NCBI RefSeq assembly: GCF_963675165.1
Contig: NC_087388.1
Location: 5,399,047-5,463,046, forward strand
Source of the DNA: Halichondria panicea
Lineage: Eukaryota; Porifera; Demospongiae; Suberitida; Halichondriidae
Reading direction: 5' to 3'
DNA length: 64,000 bases
Every line of letters begins with the position of its first letter. Positions within the stretch are counted from its first letter, which is position 1. The notes under the pieces are model-generated. The model ran no database searches. It saw nothing but the letters and a program-made list of their open reading frames with translations, and had not been told where the DNA came from. The position numbers and the translations under genes were made by a program. This document shows positions 37,020-50,600 of this stretch, one piece after another.

Positions 37020-37799
37020 AGCTGACTGTGTGTGTGTCTGTCTGTCTGTCTGTCTGTGTGTGTGTGTATTCCAGCTATAACTGCTCAACGGTTGCAATGT
37101 AACGAAAACTAACAGCTTCTATAGGCTTCTAGCCACGTTCTCTTGGATTTTGATTCGTGGATTAGCAAACTAAAGCTTCTTTCTCGAGTTATGGCTAGTT
37201 TGACTCACATTGAAGGCTGTTGCAGTCTCTTCAGAATCTTTCATAGCATCATCTGTCCGCACAAACTTTCTATTCAACATATGAGTTAGCCTTGCACTAA
37301 AGCGCTAGCTTTTTGTTAGCTACAATACTCAGAAAATATCTTTTAAAACAGCTAGCTAGCAGTAGCCATTTGTGAAATTGATCTCTTTGGACACACCCTT
37401 TAATTATTCCTGTGGATGTAATGCGCATGCGCGCTCATTCCCCATGTGTGAGAAAATAATATCCCAAGATCCTCCTGGCAGAATCATCTTTGTCTTGAGG
37501 GCCTGGTATATAAGCCACAAAACACTACCATATAACAATATAGATAACAATATGCATGTACACAGGTCTTTTCTTCTTAGATATTATATACACTGAACTA
37601 CAGATCCTGGAAGAATCAATTTTCTTCTTTCTTGAGATCCTGGTAAGCCACATAATACAACAATAGATGCATGTAAATAAGTCTTTTCTTCTCAGTGACT
37701 TTATATAGATAAGCTAACTTTAATACTAATATAACACTCTAATACTTTTAAGCGAAAGCAAAAACATGGCGAGAGGCATTAGCACAGCGCCAGCTTGAA
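36985..37799. mobile_element. 815-bp repeat inserted at the exon 16 donor of receptor 1
   Basis: Flanked by CACTCGTTA (36976-36984) and CACTAGTTA (37800-37808), a nine-base target duplication with one change. Receptor 2 has the empty site (GCACTCGTTAGTAAGT at 50437-50452). The element begins TGCCTCGAGGCGTAGCCGCA and includes TCTG/TGTG simple repeats near its left end. A second, larger copy lies in intron 8 of receptor 2. No coding frame or terminal inverted repeat is visible. Confidence 0.8.
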
Positions 37800-37863
37800 C
37801 ACTAGTTAGTAAGTTAGTACATGTGTATAACTATAGTCTATAGTTATATTCATTGACCTACAG

Positions 37864-40508
37864 AATCAGAGCTTGATGAAATTGCCAAGTCCATCCCAGA
37901 CTCATTCAAAATACCAGCCTCCATATTGAAGCTCTCCAGTACTGCAATTGGACAAGGTAAAGAAAGATGTGCATTTCACTTAATTTATGGGATGTCACTA
38001 TACAGGTGAATTTGGCGTTGTGTACAAGGGAGTTCTGACAGACTGGAACAAAGTACCTATGCAGGGGGTGGCCGTGAAGACATTAAAAGGTGATATCAAT
38101 TGAAAACACATTAAAATGTTTATCTTACATGTACATGTTACTGTTATATCGACCACACGTTTTTCTGGTTCTCATGCTATGTTTTTTGCTACTACATAAA
38201 AAGTACAATTTCTGGCCAACAGCTAACAATACAACACAGTCAACCAACGTTGCATTTCTGATGAGCCATGCAGTTAATCATTTTTATACTCTATAATTAT
38301 GCATGCAGGTCTGTTCTCGTTGTCGGATGTTCAGAGCATGGTGTGTGAGGTGAACAAGATGCAAGACTTTGACCATCCTCACGTCATGTCCCTGATTGGG
38401 GTGTGTCTCGATGCTGGCCCCGGGATTGCCATAGTGATGCCATATATGGCCAACGGGAGCCTTTTCGACTACCTCAAGAAAGAAAGGGATAATCTGGAGC
38501 TGGACGATGACTGTGAGATTGATCAGGTGTGTGTGTGTGTATTTTAGCAATTTTAATTAGCACTATTATATAAATACACCGGCCCCAATTGCAAAGCATA
38601 ACTACTTGAGTGTAGAAATTAATTTGTATGCATGCGTATATATAGGGACAGTACAGAGTGGTTTCAATAATAATTATTGAAGGTTAGAGCACCACCAAAT
38701 GATTTTGATCAGCGTTGTCCTTTTCATTCTCTGTATAGATTCTGGCAGTGAGGAAACTGCTACTAAAAATGTGCCATCAGATAGCACTGGGAATGGCCTA
38801 CTTGGCCGAGCAGAAGTTTGTCCATCGAGACCTTGCAGCCAGAAACTGCATGTGAGTGACTACGTGTAGTGAGAGACGTCAGTGTTAACAATAATCACAT
38901 GTAAAGCTACAAAGATAATTCATTGCTAACGTTACTATTATCGTAGCAGTATCACAAATCAACAACTCATCCAACTCTTCATGAAAATTGATTTACGTGC
39001 ATTGTTAGCGTGGTTTCATCTTGTACATTCCTATAGGCTGGACTCGGGAGGGGGTATCAGGGTGGGGGACTTTGGTCTGGCTGAGGACGTCTATGCTAGC
39101 GGCTACTTCAGACAGAACGACCGATCCAATGTGAAGGTGCCCTACAAATGGATGGCCTTGGAGAGTCTCAACGATGCCATCTTCACAGAGAAAACTGATG
39201 TGGTCAGTCAGCAGTGCATGGTAGACCAGTATGGCCTAATAAGCACTCCAGGAAAATTTCAAAATTTTCTGTGCATTTATTGGTATTGTAGGTATATAGA
39301 CCTCCTGCATGTACAAAGTTTACGACCAAACACGAAAACATTTATAGCAAGACATAATTATGCTCATTCAGTGGTCGTACGGTGTGACTGTATGGGAGGT
39401 TTTCAATGGAGGACGGACCCCCTACCCTGCCGTGGACCCACTGTCCCTCATCCAGCTGCTGGGAGAGGGGCGGAGACTAGAGAGACCTCTCACTGCAGCC
39501 TGTGTCACCGAGATGTGAGTGTATATACTCTTTGAGTTGTAGCATGCAGTAATTTGAGTACTGCATCACTGTGTGCAACTCTCCCCCCCTCCTAGCTCGG
39601 AGTTGGCTGTAATTGAAGCGGGGAAAAGTTGTCAATACCATTTTAATGTTGCATGCTCTCTTGTGGTTCCACACTTTTGTTCTAACCGAGGCTACTGTAT
39701 ATATGCATTACCTCCTCACCCAGTTCTGTGGTGATGCGCAAGTGTTGGAGGGAGGACCCAGAGGAGAGGCCAACCTTCTCACAACTGTCCTCCATTGTGG
39801 AGAGGCTACTGGCATCCATCTCTGGCTACACTGAGCTCGGAATGGTGCTAGTGGACACCAGTAAAGAGGAGGAGGAGCTCAGTAAGTGTATAAATTATAT
39901 GGACTTAAATTTGTTAGCCATGCAGCTTTTATTTTGTTTGCCGTATGCTATAATTATTGTATGTGTACACTAGAACCTCGATTATCCGGACACCTTGGTT
40001 CCAGAGGCAGGCCGGATAACTGAATATACGAATAGATAAACCACGCCTTGATCCACCCACTTTATTGATAAACAACAGTGCCACCTGGTTGTCTGCGCAT
40101 GCGCAGAAGATAAACAGACTTGTCTCCATAGTAACAGCTGCAATGTGCATGTGCATTTCAGGGACAAGCCCATTTCTAAATTATTATATCTGAAACTTCC
40201 AAGCCGGATAATGAGGTTCCGGATAATGGAGGGCCGGATAATGGAGATTCTGTTCTACTGTATTTTGAAAGAAAGTGTATAACTTCTTGCATGCATGGCC
40301 ATAGGAGTCTTTGCATAATTTGTAGACTGTCATTATTATAACTCGAGGCTTGTACGTCAGAAATGTCAAATTTCTTAATACCACTGCAGAATATGACTAT
40401 GTCCCCACGTCCACGGAAGCCTCTCATCGCTATGGCAACTTTCCATTAAGTGACCCTCTAACAACTGACAACAGTGCGTACGGCCTCAGGGAAGAGATAA
40501 CTACATGA
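37864..40508 (+). pseudogene. Receptor 1 tyrosine-kinase exons, cut off from their receptor
   Basis: Exons 37864-37956, 38006-38089, 38309-38526, 38739-38851, 39037-39202, 39372-39514, 39724-39881 and 40390-40508 are intact. They encode [56 protein letters not shown] and [12 protein letters not shown], ending [16 protein letters not shown]...EEITT with TGA at 40506-40508. Every catalytic motif is kept and the sequence is nearly identical to receptor 2. They can be joined to the ectodomain only if splicing bypasses the insertion at 36985 in the correct phase. The loss may be recent, or the exons may be used in another transcript. Confidence 0.65.
39968..40260. mobile_element. pogo/Tigger-like MITE in intron 23 of receptor 1
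   Basis: The left end matches TAGAACCTCGATTATCCGGA and the right end carries the decayed complement ending TTCTACTG. A close copy sits at the same place in receptor 2. TA flanks fit the Tc1/mariner-pogo superfamily. Confidence 0.7.
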
Positions 40509-41367
40509 CTTGAATTATATTTAAAATACAGCCGAACTACGATGTCTGCATTATGTAATACAATTGCATTGAGCTTTGTTTTTACTAATTAGATTTAGTT
40601 AAGTATTGACTTACATTCAGCTGCTGCATGCTTATACATAATTATAATGACCACTTGTATATTACTTAGTGCATGGCATTTATAATTAGAATACTGTCTT
40701 TTTCTTATAGTGCCATGTACCCTAGCCAACTTCATAATTTAATTATATCTCACGGCAGTTCACCTGAAATTTCAGATAACCTTTTTGTAAGTGTTGAATG
40801 ACTCCAAAGAAGATGTAGCGAATGGACACTCGTATTTCATTCCGTGTATGCATGGACAACTTGCTTAAAATAATTTTGTTATACTGATTGATACAGAGTA
40901 GCGTAAGTGACAATCACATTCCCGACGATTGATGATTGCTCATTTATATACATTTCCTGCATGAGATTCAATGAATGCGTAAGCTAGCTATCATCAGCCC
41001 CTTATTCTAAGCTAGCTCCTCCCCCAAAATTACTTTGGAGGTGTGTGCCCTGAGTCACACCCATTGTATACCAGGGTGTGGTCTAGTTACATTGCATTGC
41101 AAAATTAGGTACAGTAACATGTACCAATGCAAAAACTTGAAGTAGATCTAGATCTAGTTCAAGATATTGCACTGTCAGCAATGAATCATTATAACCTCAT
41201 GGCCTAGTAATCAAAACCATGTGATGATAATCTACTTTCAGTTTGCTTGGCATAATAACCAGTGGCGTGTACAATGGCTTTGGGGGCTTGAGCACCCCCC
41301 TGTCCTCCCAGACAACCATGAAACTAATCGTATCACTCAGTAGCTAGCTAGCTAACTGTGCAGCTCT

Positions 41368-42455
41368 TAGCCTCGATCCCAGGCCGAGTTTTCGCTTTTA
41401 TAACGGTTAGGCGAACAACTGGGCCTGGTACTAGTTGTCTGCACATGCGTCAAATTTTCATTGTATATTTGTGGTCGGCAAAAATATTTAATAAATCAAT
41501 AATTGAAATTTGTACACAGAAAATGCACAGAGTGAGTACACAAAAGATGCACATAGGGAGCTGCTTCACAAAGGCCTGGGGAGTTGCCAGTTGTGCTGCA
41601 GCACAATTACAGTGACCCAGGGCAACTTCAGGATGATTGAATGCCTTCAAATTACGTTTCAAAAAGATTTAGCAGGCTGCTGGACTTCTCTGATTCTAGG
41701 CCCCAACTCGTAACTCATTGCTTGAGAAAATGTAGATTCTCTTGATGTCTCTGAGCTACCCAGCAACGCTCGAATGAGCAGGTCATACTCCAGTCCTGTG
41801 TCTGTGAGTATAGGACAATATTAAAAGAAACCAAAGACGGTTAAACCCTTACCTCAAACTGTCCAGTCTCGTCCGTTAGTATAGCCAAGAGGAGCACTGT
41901 TGGGATAGCTGGATATTAGCCATTGCTCCTGTACAGAGAAGTAGACATTTTAAATACATGTAGATCTATACATATTAAATTTCTCGGTTATAGTGTCATT
42001 GTCGACGAGCTGATGATGGCAGCACCAAGTTCTCTAGCTCACACTCTTCACTTGATCCACCATATTAATGATGAAACTATAGTCTACCTACATTCTTGCC
42101 AAACATGAACAAGACTTGATAGCATAGCCGGCCATAGGGCCCATACAAAAATATCTGACCTTAACAAGCTTGACAAAGCTTTATACCTCTTCCCTTGTTG
42201 TTCAGTCTTCAGAATAAGCTTCAGAGAAGAGAGAAGCTTCAGCTAAGAGCCATTCCAATCGATTCCAATAATGATAAAACGGGAACTGACTTCTAGTACA
42301 CGATAGTACACGAATATAAATGTCACGAAAGTGAACGAGAATATCCATTCGTCAGAATCTGACGAACGATTGACGCATGCGCAGACAACTAGTACCAGGC
42401 CCAGTTGTTCGCCTAACCGTTATAAAAGCGAAAACTCGGCCTGGGATCGAGGCTA
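41368..42455. mobile_element. 1.09-kb Mutator-like non-autonomous element with 9-bp target duplication
   Basis: Terminal inverted repeats of about 85 bases start TAGCCTCGATCCCAGGCCGA and end with the complement. Both sides are flanked by TGCAGCTCT (41359-41367 and 42456-42464). Long terminal repeats plus a 9-bp duplication fit Mutator-like elements. No transposase frame is visible inside. Confidence 0.8.
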
Positions 42456-42550
42456 TGCAGCTCTATCTCATTGACACAACGATTATAAGTCATGACCACG
42501 CCCAATTGAGCATGTGCAATCAGTATTGCCATTCCAATGTTGTTATGTAA

Positions 42551-43492
42551 TATGGAACGCCGTTTGCGACAAAATTCAGGCAGAATCTGATAGGCGTGTG
42601 TATCCAATATAAAATCGATTTTTGAAGATCGATTTTTAATAATCGATTTTTTACAGTTGATTTTCGATTTACACGTGAACGATCTTTGACAATCGATCTG
42701 ATAATCGATTTTTGAAATTCGATTTTTGATAATCGATTTTTAATAATCGATTTTTGAAATTCGATTTTTGATAATCGATTTTTAAAACTCGATTGCAATT
42801 GATTGATATACTAGCCTCGAATCCAGGCCGATTAAAATGGATTCAAGGCTACAGTTAGGCCGCCCTTGAAACTCAGAACATGCACAAACTCCTTCTCCGC
42901 GGCCTGGAATCAAAGCTTGGCTTGGTTAGCTATCTCACATGATAGACTATAACGCAAAAGCGAAACATTATTGTTTTTTGGAACCATTAAAAAGGAGGGC
43001 CATAAGTCACAGTAAAAATCATTAATTTTAGAACTGCTCAGTTGGTGCTATCTTATTTAGTTTCTTCATGCACCCATTTTTGTATGCTTTCTCGCCAGCA
43101 CTGTTTTATTTGGCCATCTTGTGTGTGCTTAGAGAAAGAGCTGAGAAAGAGTTTGGTGATTCCAGATAGAATAGAAGTCATGAATAGTGGCTTCTTCAAT
43201 GGATAGTATCACAGCTTTAGACAGGGGCCCCCCCAGCCCACCTTCAGAGCAGTTCTAAAATCCATTATCAAACATCGATTATCAAAAATCTAATCGATTA
43301 TCAAAAATAGATTATCAAAAATCGAATTTCAAAAATCGATTATCAGATCGATTGTCAAAGATCGTTCACGTGTAAATCGAAAATCAACTGTAAAAAATCG
43401 ATTATTAAAAATCGATCTTCAAAAATCGATTTATATTGGATGCACACGCCTATCACATTCTGCCTGAATTTTGTCGCAAACGGCGTTCCATA
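42551..43492. repeat. Large foldback element with ATCGATTTTT-rich arms
   Basis: Arms of about 240 bases (42551-42795 and 43256-43492) are inverted copies. Each has GGAACGCCGTTTGCGACAAA outermost, followed by many ATCGATTTTT/AAAAATCGAT units. The loop contains a small TAGCCTCGAATCCAGGCCG palindrome (42813-42852) and unrelated sequence. No coding potential. Confidence 0.75.
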
Positions 43493-43659
43493 ATGTAATG
43501 CTAATTGCATTATAAGATGACACTAGTGTCACGCACACACACGCGCATTCAGTGTGAATTCCAGACACACCCACAGTGCCACACCCTAATGCTCTTCATT
43601 TTGTGTTACACTCTATGGCCGGCCGGCTCTAGCTTCATTAATATTCAAGAATTTTGGCT

Positions 43660-46600
43660 ATGTTAGTAACTCTCTTTGCCTTGTTTCTGCTGCAAGGAGT
43701 AGCTCATTCTCAATCATTCTCCTTTCAAGACTCCACCAATGTCCCAGGACTGCAAGTGGACTCCACTGGGAGAGCATTCCTTGCTGCAGGCAACTACCTA
43801 TATATACTGAATGCTCAGCTAATACAAGAGGAGAGGGTTGATCTAGGAGCAAATGTCATCAATAGAGGACTGGCCCTGAGCTCTACTGGGATGGCGGTGG
43901 TATGTTTAGAGGATCTCTCTTGCTCAGTCTACAATGCAAGCAACCTCAGTGCTGGCCCGATCAGGAGTGTCAGTAATGCTATAGCTTCAGCAGATCCGGA
44001 CTTTGGAGCAGCTATCTTTACGTCAGGAGACACTTTCTACACTGGAGCATCGACTGGTGTAGGAGAGAGGATGGTACTGCAGCAATTCGGAGAGGCGTTC
44101 AATAGATCTTCTGATAATAATCCATCTGGCTCATTCAATAACCTGATTTTTACGGTTAGCGACTTTGCACGACAATTCTATGGTGGATTTGAGAGTAGTA
44201 ACTTTACCTTCTACGTTGTCGCTGACTACCGACCAAATACTATTGATCGATCTATAAAACTTCTACGTGTTTGCAACCTGCCTGATTGTGGAGGTCCAAG
44301 TACCTGTGGAGTGACTGCTTTGTATGAACTGGGATTTGATTGTGGAGATCGAACAATCGGTGCAACTACTCGTGTGTGTGGAGTGTCATTAGTGGATGAC
44401 TTTAGTGGAATATCTGGACCCACTGCTGTGGTAACTATTTGTACACCTGGCTTCACTGGTAGAAGCTTTGTGTGTGTGGTCGATGTCACTGCTGTCAATG
44501 AAGCTATGGACGATAAATATGACTCTTGTATTGTGTCACAGACTCTTGGGGAAGAAAGTGGTTTAGCATGGAGAGCAGGTTCTTCACAGAACTGCAATAG
44601 TCAGCTTCAGGTTTGTATTAACTATTAGTAATACTTGCATGGTATTACTCACAATTCGATCATATCCAGGGAACTGGCGACAGATGTGACACACCCACTC
44701 CCCTTGGTACTATCCTTCTGAACAATGTAGCATCAGTTCGTGTTAACTTTGGAGGTACTATCCCCATGGCCTCAGTAGCTGTGAAGGTTGAGCAGTTTTC
44801 CTTTGTGTTTGTGGCAACTGAAGATTTGAGAATGAGAGGAGTAAGTGGTTGAGTCAGTCAGCGTTTATAATTATGACATTGTTTGTCTCCACAGTACGAT
44901 GTCAGTGATATATCTACCCTATTCTACAATCAGCCAGTGACCTCTCTTGTACATCAGTTGTCATGGCAGGAGGGATTGAACTACATCACAGCAGCCACTT
45001 CTTCCTCGGTGAGTTAATGCTTGCATGTATGTGTTCTACCCTATATTCATTTACCTCCCCCTCTGAAGGTGTTCCAAGTACCGATAGAGGAGTGTTCCCA
45101 GCGTATAGACTGTACTAGTTGTACCAGTGACTTCAACCCGCTGTGTGGGTGGTGTGTGGTGGAGAACAAGTGCTCTCGTCAGACGCAGTGTCAGAACTCT
45201 GGTCTCTCCAGTAGATGGATAAATAACAATGCCAATTGTGTTATTGCTACAGTGGATCCTATGCAACTTGTCCTCGACCAAGCAATTCGTGGTGGAGAGG
45301 TGAGGCGCTTGCATGTATATAGTTGTATATGATAACACACCTATACATCCGATAGTTCAACGTGACCGTGACCCTGGCTTCCCCCAGCCTGCCTGACCTC
45401 CTACCTGGGGAGAGCTTCTACTGTCATCTTGCAGACAGTGAAGGACGTTTCCCTCCCATTACAGTACCAGCTGTTGAGGTCACCCAGGGAACAGTGTATA
45501 ACTGCAATATTATAGGACTAGTACCTGACTATCCTGGAGTGACTGCAACCATCAACCTGGGATTTCAGAGCTCTCTGTTCAATGAGCCATTTGATATCAC
45601 CAACCAAGCACTCACCATCTACAGGTGCTCAGCAGGAGAAAGGTATCACCTCAATATTCAAATTCAATATTCATGGTACGTACATTTAGTTTAGTTTAAG
45701 GTCATGATTATCAACTCCCCAATGACGGAAGTCTAAAGTATTCATAAATAAGGCACCACTATAAACAGTGAGACTATACGTACATGCAATTTTATACATA
45801 AAATATATCTATGCAGATCTTTCTTTCTCACTGCACAGCTGTAAGGATTGCCTTTGGGCCAACAGTCCGTGTGGATGGTGTAACCTCAACAAGCAGTGCA
45901 GTGGAACATCAGCTCCTTGCAGGAACGAATCTCACTTCCTACAGGTGATAGCTCAGTGATAATCATCTTGATGACCCGGCCCTGACTCTCTAATGCCTAC
46001 ATCCTTATACATGCAGGTGTCTATGTCTACACACATCACAGACCTATGCCCCCTGTTAGACATGCCCCCCTCTGGGGGATACACTCTACCAGTGAGGGTG
46101 GTCCAGGACCTTCGACTGATCACCAGAAACCTCATACCCCCAGTAAGTAAACATGACCACCTCTGTACCCTGACCCTTTCATGTCTTCCCTATAGACAAA
46201 TGGCTTCAATTATTCGTGTATTGTGAATGGAGTTAGTCTGACAGCTCAGTATGAGGCCAATACCTCTATCCTGTGCAATGTGGGCAGTGGAGACGTAAGT
46301 GCTGACACTGTAATAGTGCAGTACGCATTGAAAACTGCATGGACAATTTCACTAATGCTATTGTGATTATGCCTCGAGGCGTAGCCGCACGAAGGTTATG
46401 GTAATTAAAGTAGTCGAGCGCCGCCGCCCTCCTTGAAGGAGGTCGGGAATCAAGCCTATCTACAGTTTTATTCTGGCCTGTTACGCAATAATATCATGAA
46501 TATCATTCATTCTATGTGGGTGCGTAGCCAATAGCGATGAATATCGTGGGTGTTGGCCACGCCTCTCAGTCAATCCAACGTGTGCAAAATTCACATGCAT

Positions 46601-46754
46601 GTGGTAAAGTTGAGTGGGTGTGATCAATCCACTTGAGATACTGCAATCTGATTGGAATTCCACCAGCAGAAAAACTGTGGATAGGCTTGATTCCCGACCT
46701 CCTTCCGGGCAACGGTAGAGGGTGGTGGCGCCCGACTAATGGTAAAACTGACTG

Positions 46755-46830
<76 letters not shown>

Positions 46831-47569
46831 TGTGTGTTTATAGAAGGTATACAAAAGGTATAGGGTGGATGATGGCTTTCGACCATACATCCTATCTTAT
46901 TCAACACGGAATGCTCAATTCAAAATTTTCATTTGGAATCCCATCTCTGTTGCTACCTTACTTACTGTATACCTTATATATCAGTATAGGACTTAGGTTC
47001 TAGTTTGAATTCAATGTGGGCAGTGGTCATCGTCAATATACTAAAAAATAAAAACAGACGAACAAACAAAGGAGCAAACAGCACAAAACCATACAGGTAG
47101 AAAAATCAAACAGATGCCCGACCTTGAGAGTCGAGAATGATGGGTTAAAGAGTCTTTAACGGTGCACCAACCCTCCCCACTCATCTGTTGCATTCAGAAC
47201 GACTAGTATACTCAATAAGCTACTTACTTGGGGCCATGCTGATTGTAAGCTATATTCACAATTGAGGTAATGCTGACATAAGTATAGAACTTATCTTATA
47301 GACTTGATATTGGCTGCTGTAATACTTAGCTTGCATGGCTGTGTGCTTTGTGTGAACTAAATCTGACCTTGAGGGAGGCTTAATTTACAAGTACAGGCCT
47401 GTATTGTCTGAGCCAGGTTTTGTGGTGGTACTATCTGATAATGGGGATGGGTCTATGTGGTTCTTCTAGGTGGCAAGCACAAAACAAGCATTAACCTCAA
47501 ATGTTGGTTCTTAGAATGAGCGATAGGCATTAGTAAAAAAAATAGATAGAGTCTAGTAGTGTGTGTGTG

Positions 47570-47601
<32 letters not shown>

Positions 47602-50600
47602 TGTGTGTGTCTGTTTTCCAGCTGTAACTGCTCAACGGTTACAATGCGACGATTACTAACAGCTTCTATAGGCTTCTAGCCACGTTCTCTTGGATTTTGA
47701 TTCGTGGATTAGCAAACTAAAGCTTCTTTCTCGAGTTATGGCTAGTTTAACTCACATATTAAAGGCTCTTGCAGTCTTCAGAATCTTTCGTAACATCATT
47801 TGTTCGCACAAACTTTCTATTCAACTTATGAGTTAGCCTTGCACTAAAGCGCTAGCTTTTTGTTAGCTACAAGAGTCAAAAAGAGCTGCTAAAGAAGCTA
47901 CTAGCTATAGCCATTATTGAACTTGCAGACATTATTCCTGGATGTAATGCGCATGCGCGCTCAATACCACGTGTAAGACAATCCATTTGAACCCCAGATC
48001 CTGGCAGAATCAATTTTCTTCTTTGTTGAGGTCCTGGTAAGCCACAAACCAACCTTTTCTGATAACTTTTAGACTGATTGTTATAGATACTATATACTTT
48101 CTGTGATTGAATTCTGCTTTTTTATCTCACAGACTACTGACTGTCTTTGTCAAAGGTTTGCTCCCACTTGGCTACAGGCCGATCAGTATATGCACTATTA
48201 ACTGTGGACATCCCTTTCTTGTCAAATAATCAAAGCACATTGCAAATTATTTACCTCTTCTATAACACTCTAATACTTTTGAGCGAAAGCAAAAACATGG
48301 CGAGAGGCATTAGCAAGAGCACGCTTAATTGCAACACTCGTTTAATTAGCGTTGCATTCTATAATACCATACATGCATGTCACTGACACACAGCTCAACC
48401 TGCCTACTGGTAGTGGTAGATCCTCTGTAGTTGCTACGGTGATATGGTTCGGGAATGGCGTCAACCACCCACTCAGCAGTGTCACACAACAGACTAACAG
48501 TACGTACTGCTACACCACCAACAGTTGCATTTATACACAACCTCTGTCTATCACATGCCCTCCCCCCACACACACACATTGACATACAGTTACGTTGTTT
48601 GATTGTCGTGATTTGGGCAGTGGATGTTCAGAGTGCCTTGCGTCCACATTGGGGTCAGAGTTTACATGTGGGTGGTGTGTGATTAGAGAAAGCTGTGAGG
48701 TATCACAAGAATGCACCAATGATGTTTTCATTACTGAGGGGAGAAATTGTCCTACCCCTTTCATCAACTCAATCTCTCCAGAATCTGGTAATCATTATAA
48801 CCTGTATTGTATGTATAAATTAATTATGTGTCATACACACCACTCCACCCACAGGACCAGTTGAGGGTGGTACTGCAATCACTGTGATGGGCACTGACCT
48901 CGGAGTGACCTTTGGTGACGTTCTGAACGCCACCCTTACATTAGGAGGTGTGGCCTGCACTATCATCAACACTGACTATATACCAGGGAGGCAGTTTGTG
49001 TGTGTGACCAACAACTTTGGAAATACAGGCAGCAATATCTTCACTATGGTCCTGTATGGCTTTATAGACGTCAATGTAAACGCTGCTCCCTTCATTACAT
49101 TGAATCCCTTTGTTAGTAGCGTCAAACCTACCTTTGGGCCCATGGCAGGAGGTACCAAACTGACTGTGAGGGGTACTGCACTAAGAGTGGGTAACCATGA
49201 GAACACTAGAGTCACTCTGGTCAGCCGAGGGTCAATCTACCCCTGCAACATATTGTAAGTCGCAATATCGTGAACTAGACAATGTTGAAACCTTTCCTTG
49301 TAGATCAGTCTTTTCTCAAGAGATTGAGTGCACCACTACAGTAGCAAACCTCACCTCCGCTGCAGAGGTGGTGGTAACTATTGATGCTGCTATACTGAAC
49401 TTTGGAGTGGTGTTCAGTTACCGTAACAACCCCAGTGTGACTGCCGTGTTTCCTAGCAACACTGTTCCCAGTGGAGGCATCACACTGACCTTTACTGGAC
49501 TGGATTTGGACGTGGTACAACAGCCTGTGTTGGAGGTGTATAGAGGAACAGGGTCTCCTCTGGTGAGCCAGCAACCATGTCTGTACATGATGTACTTACA
49601 CTTACTCTATCCCCTTATATAGAGAAGCTACTGCATTGTTGTGAACAGTACCGCGATCACATGCTTGACTCTTAGTTTAGTTACGACCTCACTGACCCCA
49701 TTGAACTATTCCCTGATGTTTGATGATGCCCCGCCCACAACACAAGCACGACTCCCTATCACCGTCCAATTAGATCCCTCCAATTTTAGACTAGATAGTT
49801 CTAATATTGTCACCAGTGGCACAGAGACGCTCATACGCATTGTGGTACGTCCTATAGCTAGTACAATGACCCTATACTGTTACCGTGTGTGTATCCAGGG
49901 TGATAATCTCGACTCAGTGGAGACCAGTGAGATACGAGTGACCGTGGGAGGGGAGGAATGTAACAAGACAACCAGTAAGTCAAGAAGGAGTGACGACATT
50001 GTCTGTACTGCCCCCTTGGAGCTACCAGGAGGAGAAAACCCAGCCATGATTCAAGTGAGTGACTATAATTATATAACTGTACAGCTAAACTGTGTTACTG
50101 TCCTATTTAGGTGAACGTTGGGAGCAATATCTCTCAAGTATTGGACCGGCAACTGACTTATCCATTGCCTGAGGTAATGGTTGAGCCAACAGTTCCTCTG
50201 GAGATAATCATTCCAGTTATTGTTGTTATCTTTGTATTGGTCGTGTGTTTACTGATGATTGTGATTGTCTGCTTATATCTGAACTCGAGGAGAAAGTCCA
50301 TGTCGATTGCTATGCACCAACAAATGGTGGAGCTTGTGGCTACTACTGGGTAAGTAACGCTATATAATTATATACCTACTTATGTCGCTTTTACGGTTGT
50401 ATTAGGAAAACTCCGGAGGTAGTGGATGGAAATAATGCACTCGTTAGTAAGTTAGTACGTGTGTATAACTATAATTAGTTATTCACTGACCTACAGAATC
50501 AGAGCTCGATGAAATTGCCAAGTCCATCCCAGACTCATTCAAAATACCAGCCTCCATATTGAAGCTCTCCAGTACTGCAATTGGACAAGGTAAACAAAGA

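Larger units (their letters stand above)
40509..43659. other. Intergenic region between receptors 1 and 2: duplicated 3' flank plus transposon block
   Basis: From 40509 to about 41260 the sequence parallels 53139-53870 and 62788-63360, so the duplicated unit includes the 3' flank. At about 41261 this similarity is interrupted by CAGTGGCGTGTACAATGGC, a hAT-like end. From there to 43600 lie the elements at 41368-42455 and 42551-43492. No gene is supported. Confidence 0.75.

Noticed and set aside
39037..39535. Kinase exon 21 reading through into the next intron in receptors 1 and 2
   Set aside because: The intron happens to stay open, but a GTCAGT donor after 39202 and the acceptor before 39372 restore WSYG/WSFG kinase sequence; the read-through residues have no family counterpart.
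42600..42790. Regular ATCGAT repeats as a CRISPR-like array
   Set aside because: Units are irregular, have no unique spacers, and are mirrored as an inverted arm at 43256-43492; this is a eukaryotic foldback.
43654..43662. Upstream start for receptor 2 at the position of the paralogues' first ATG
   Set aside because: The codon is TTG here; the next in-frame ATG at 43660 still begins a complete signal peptide.
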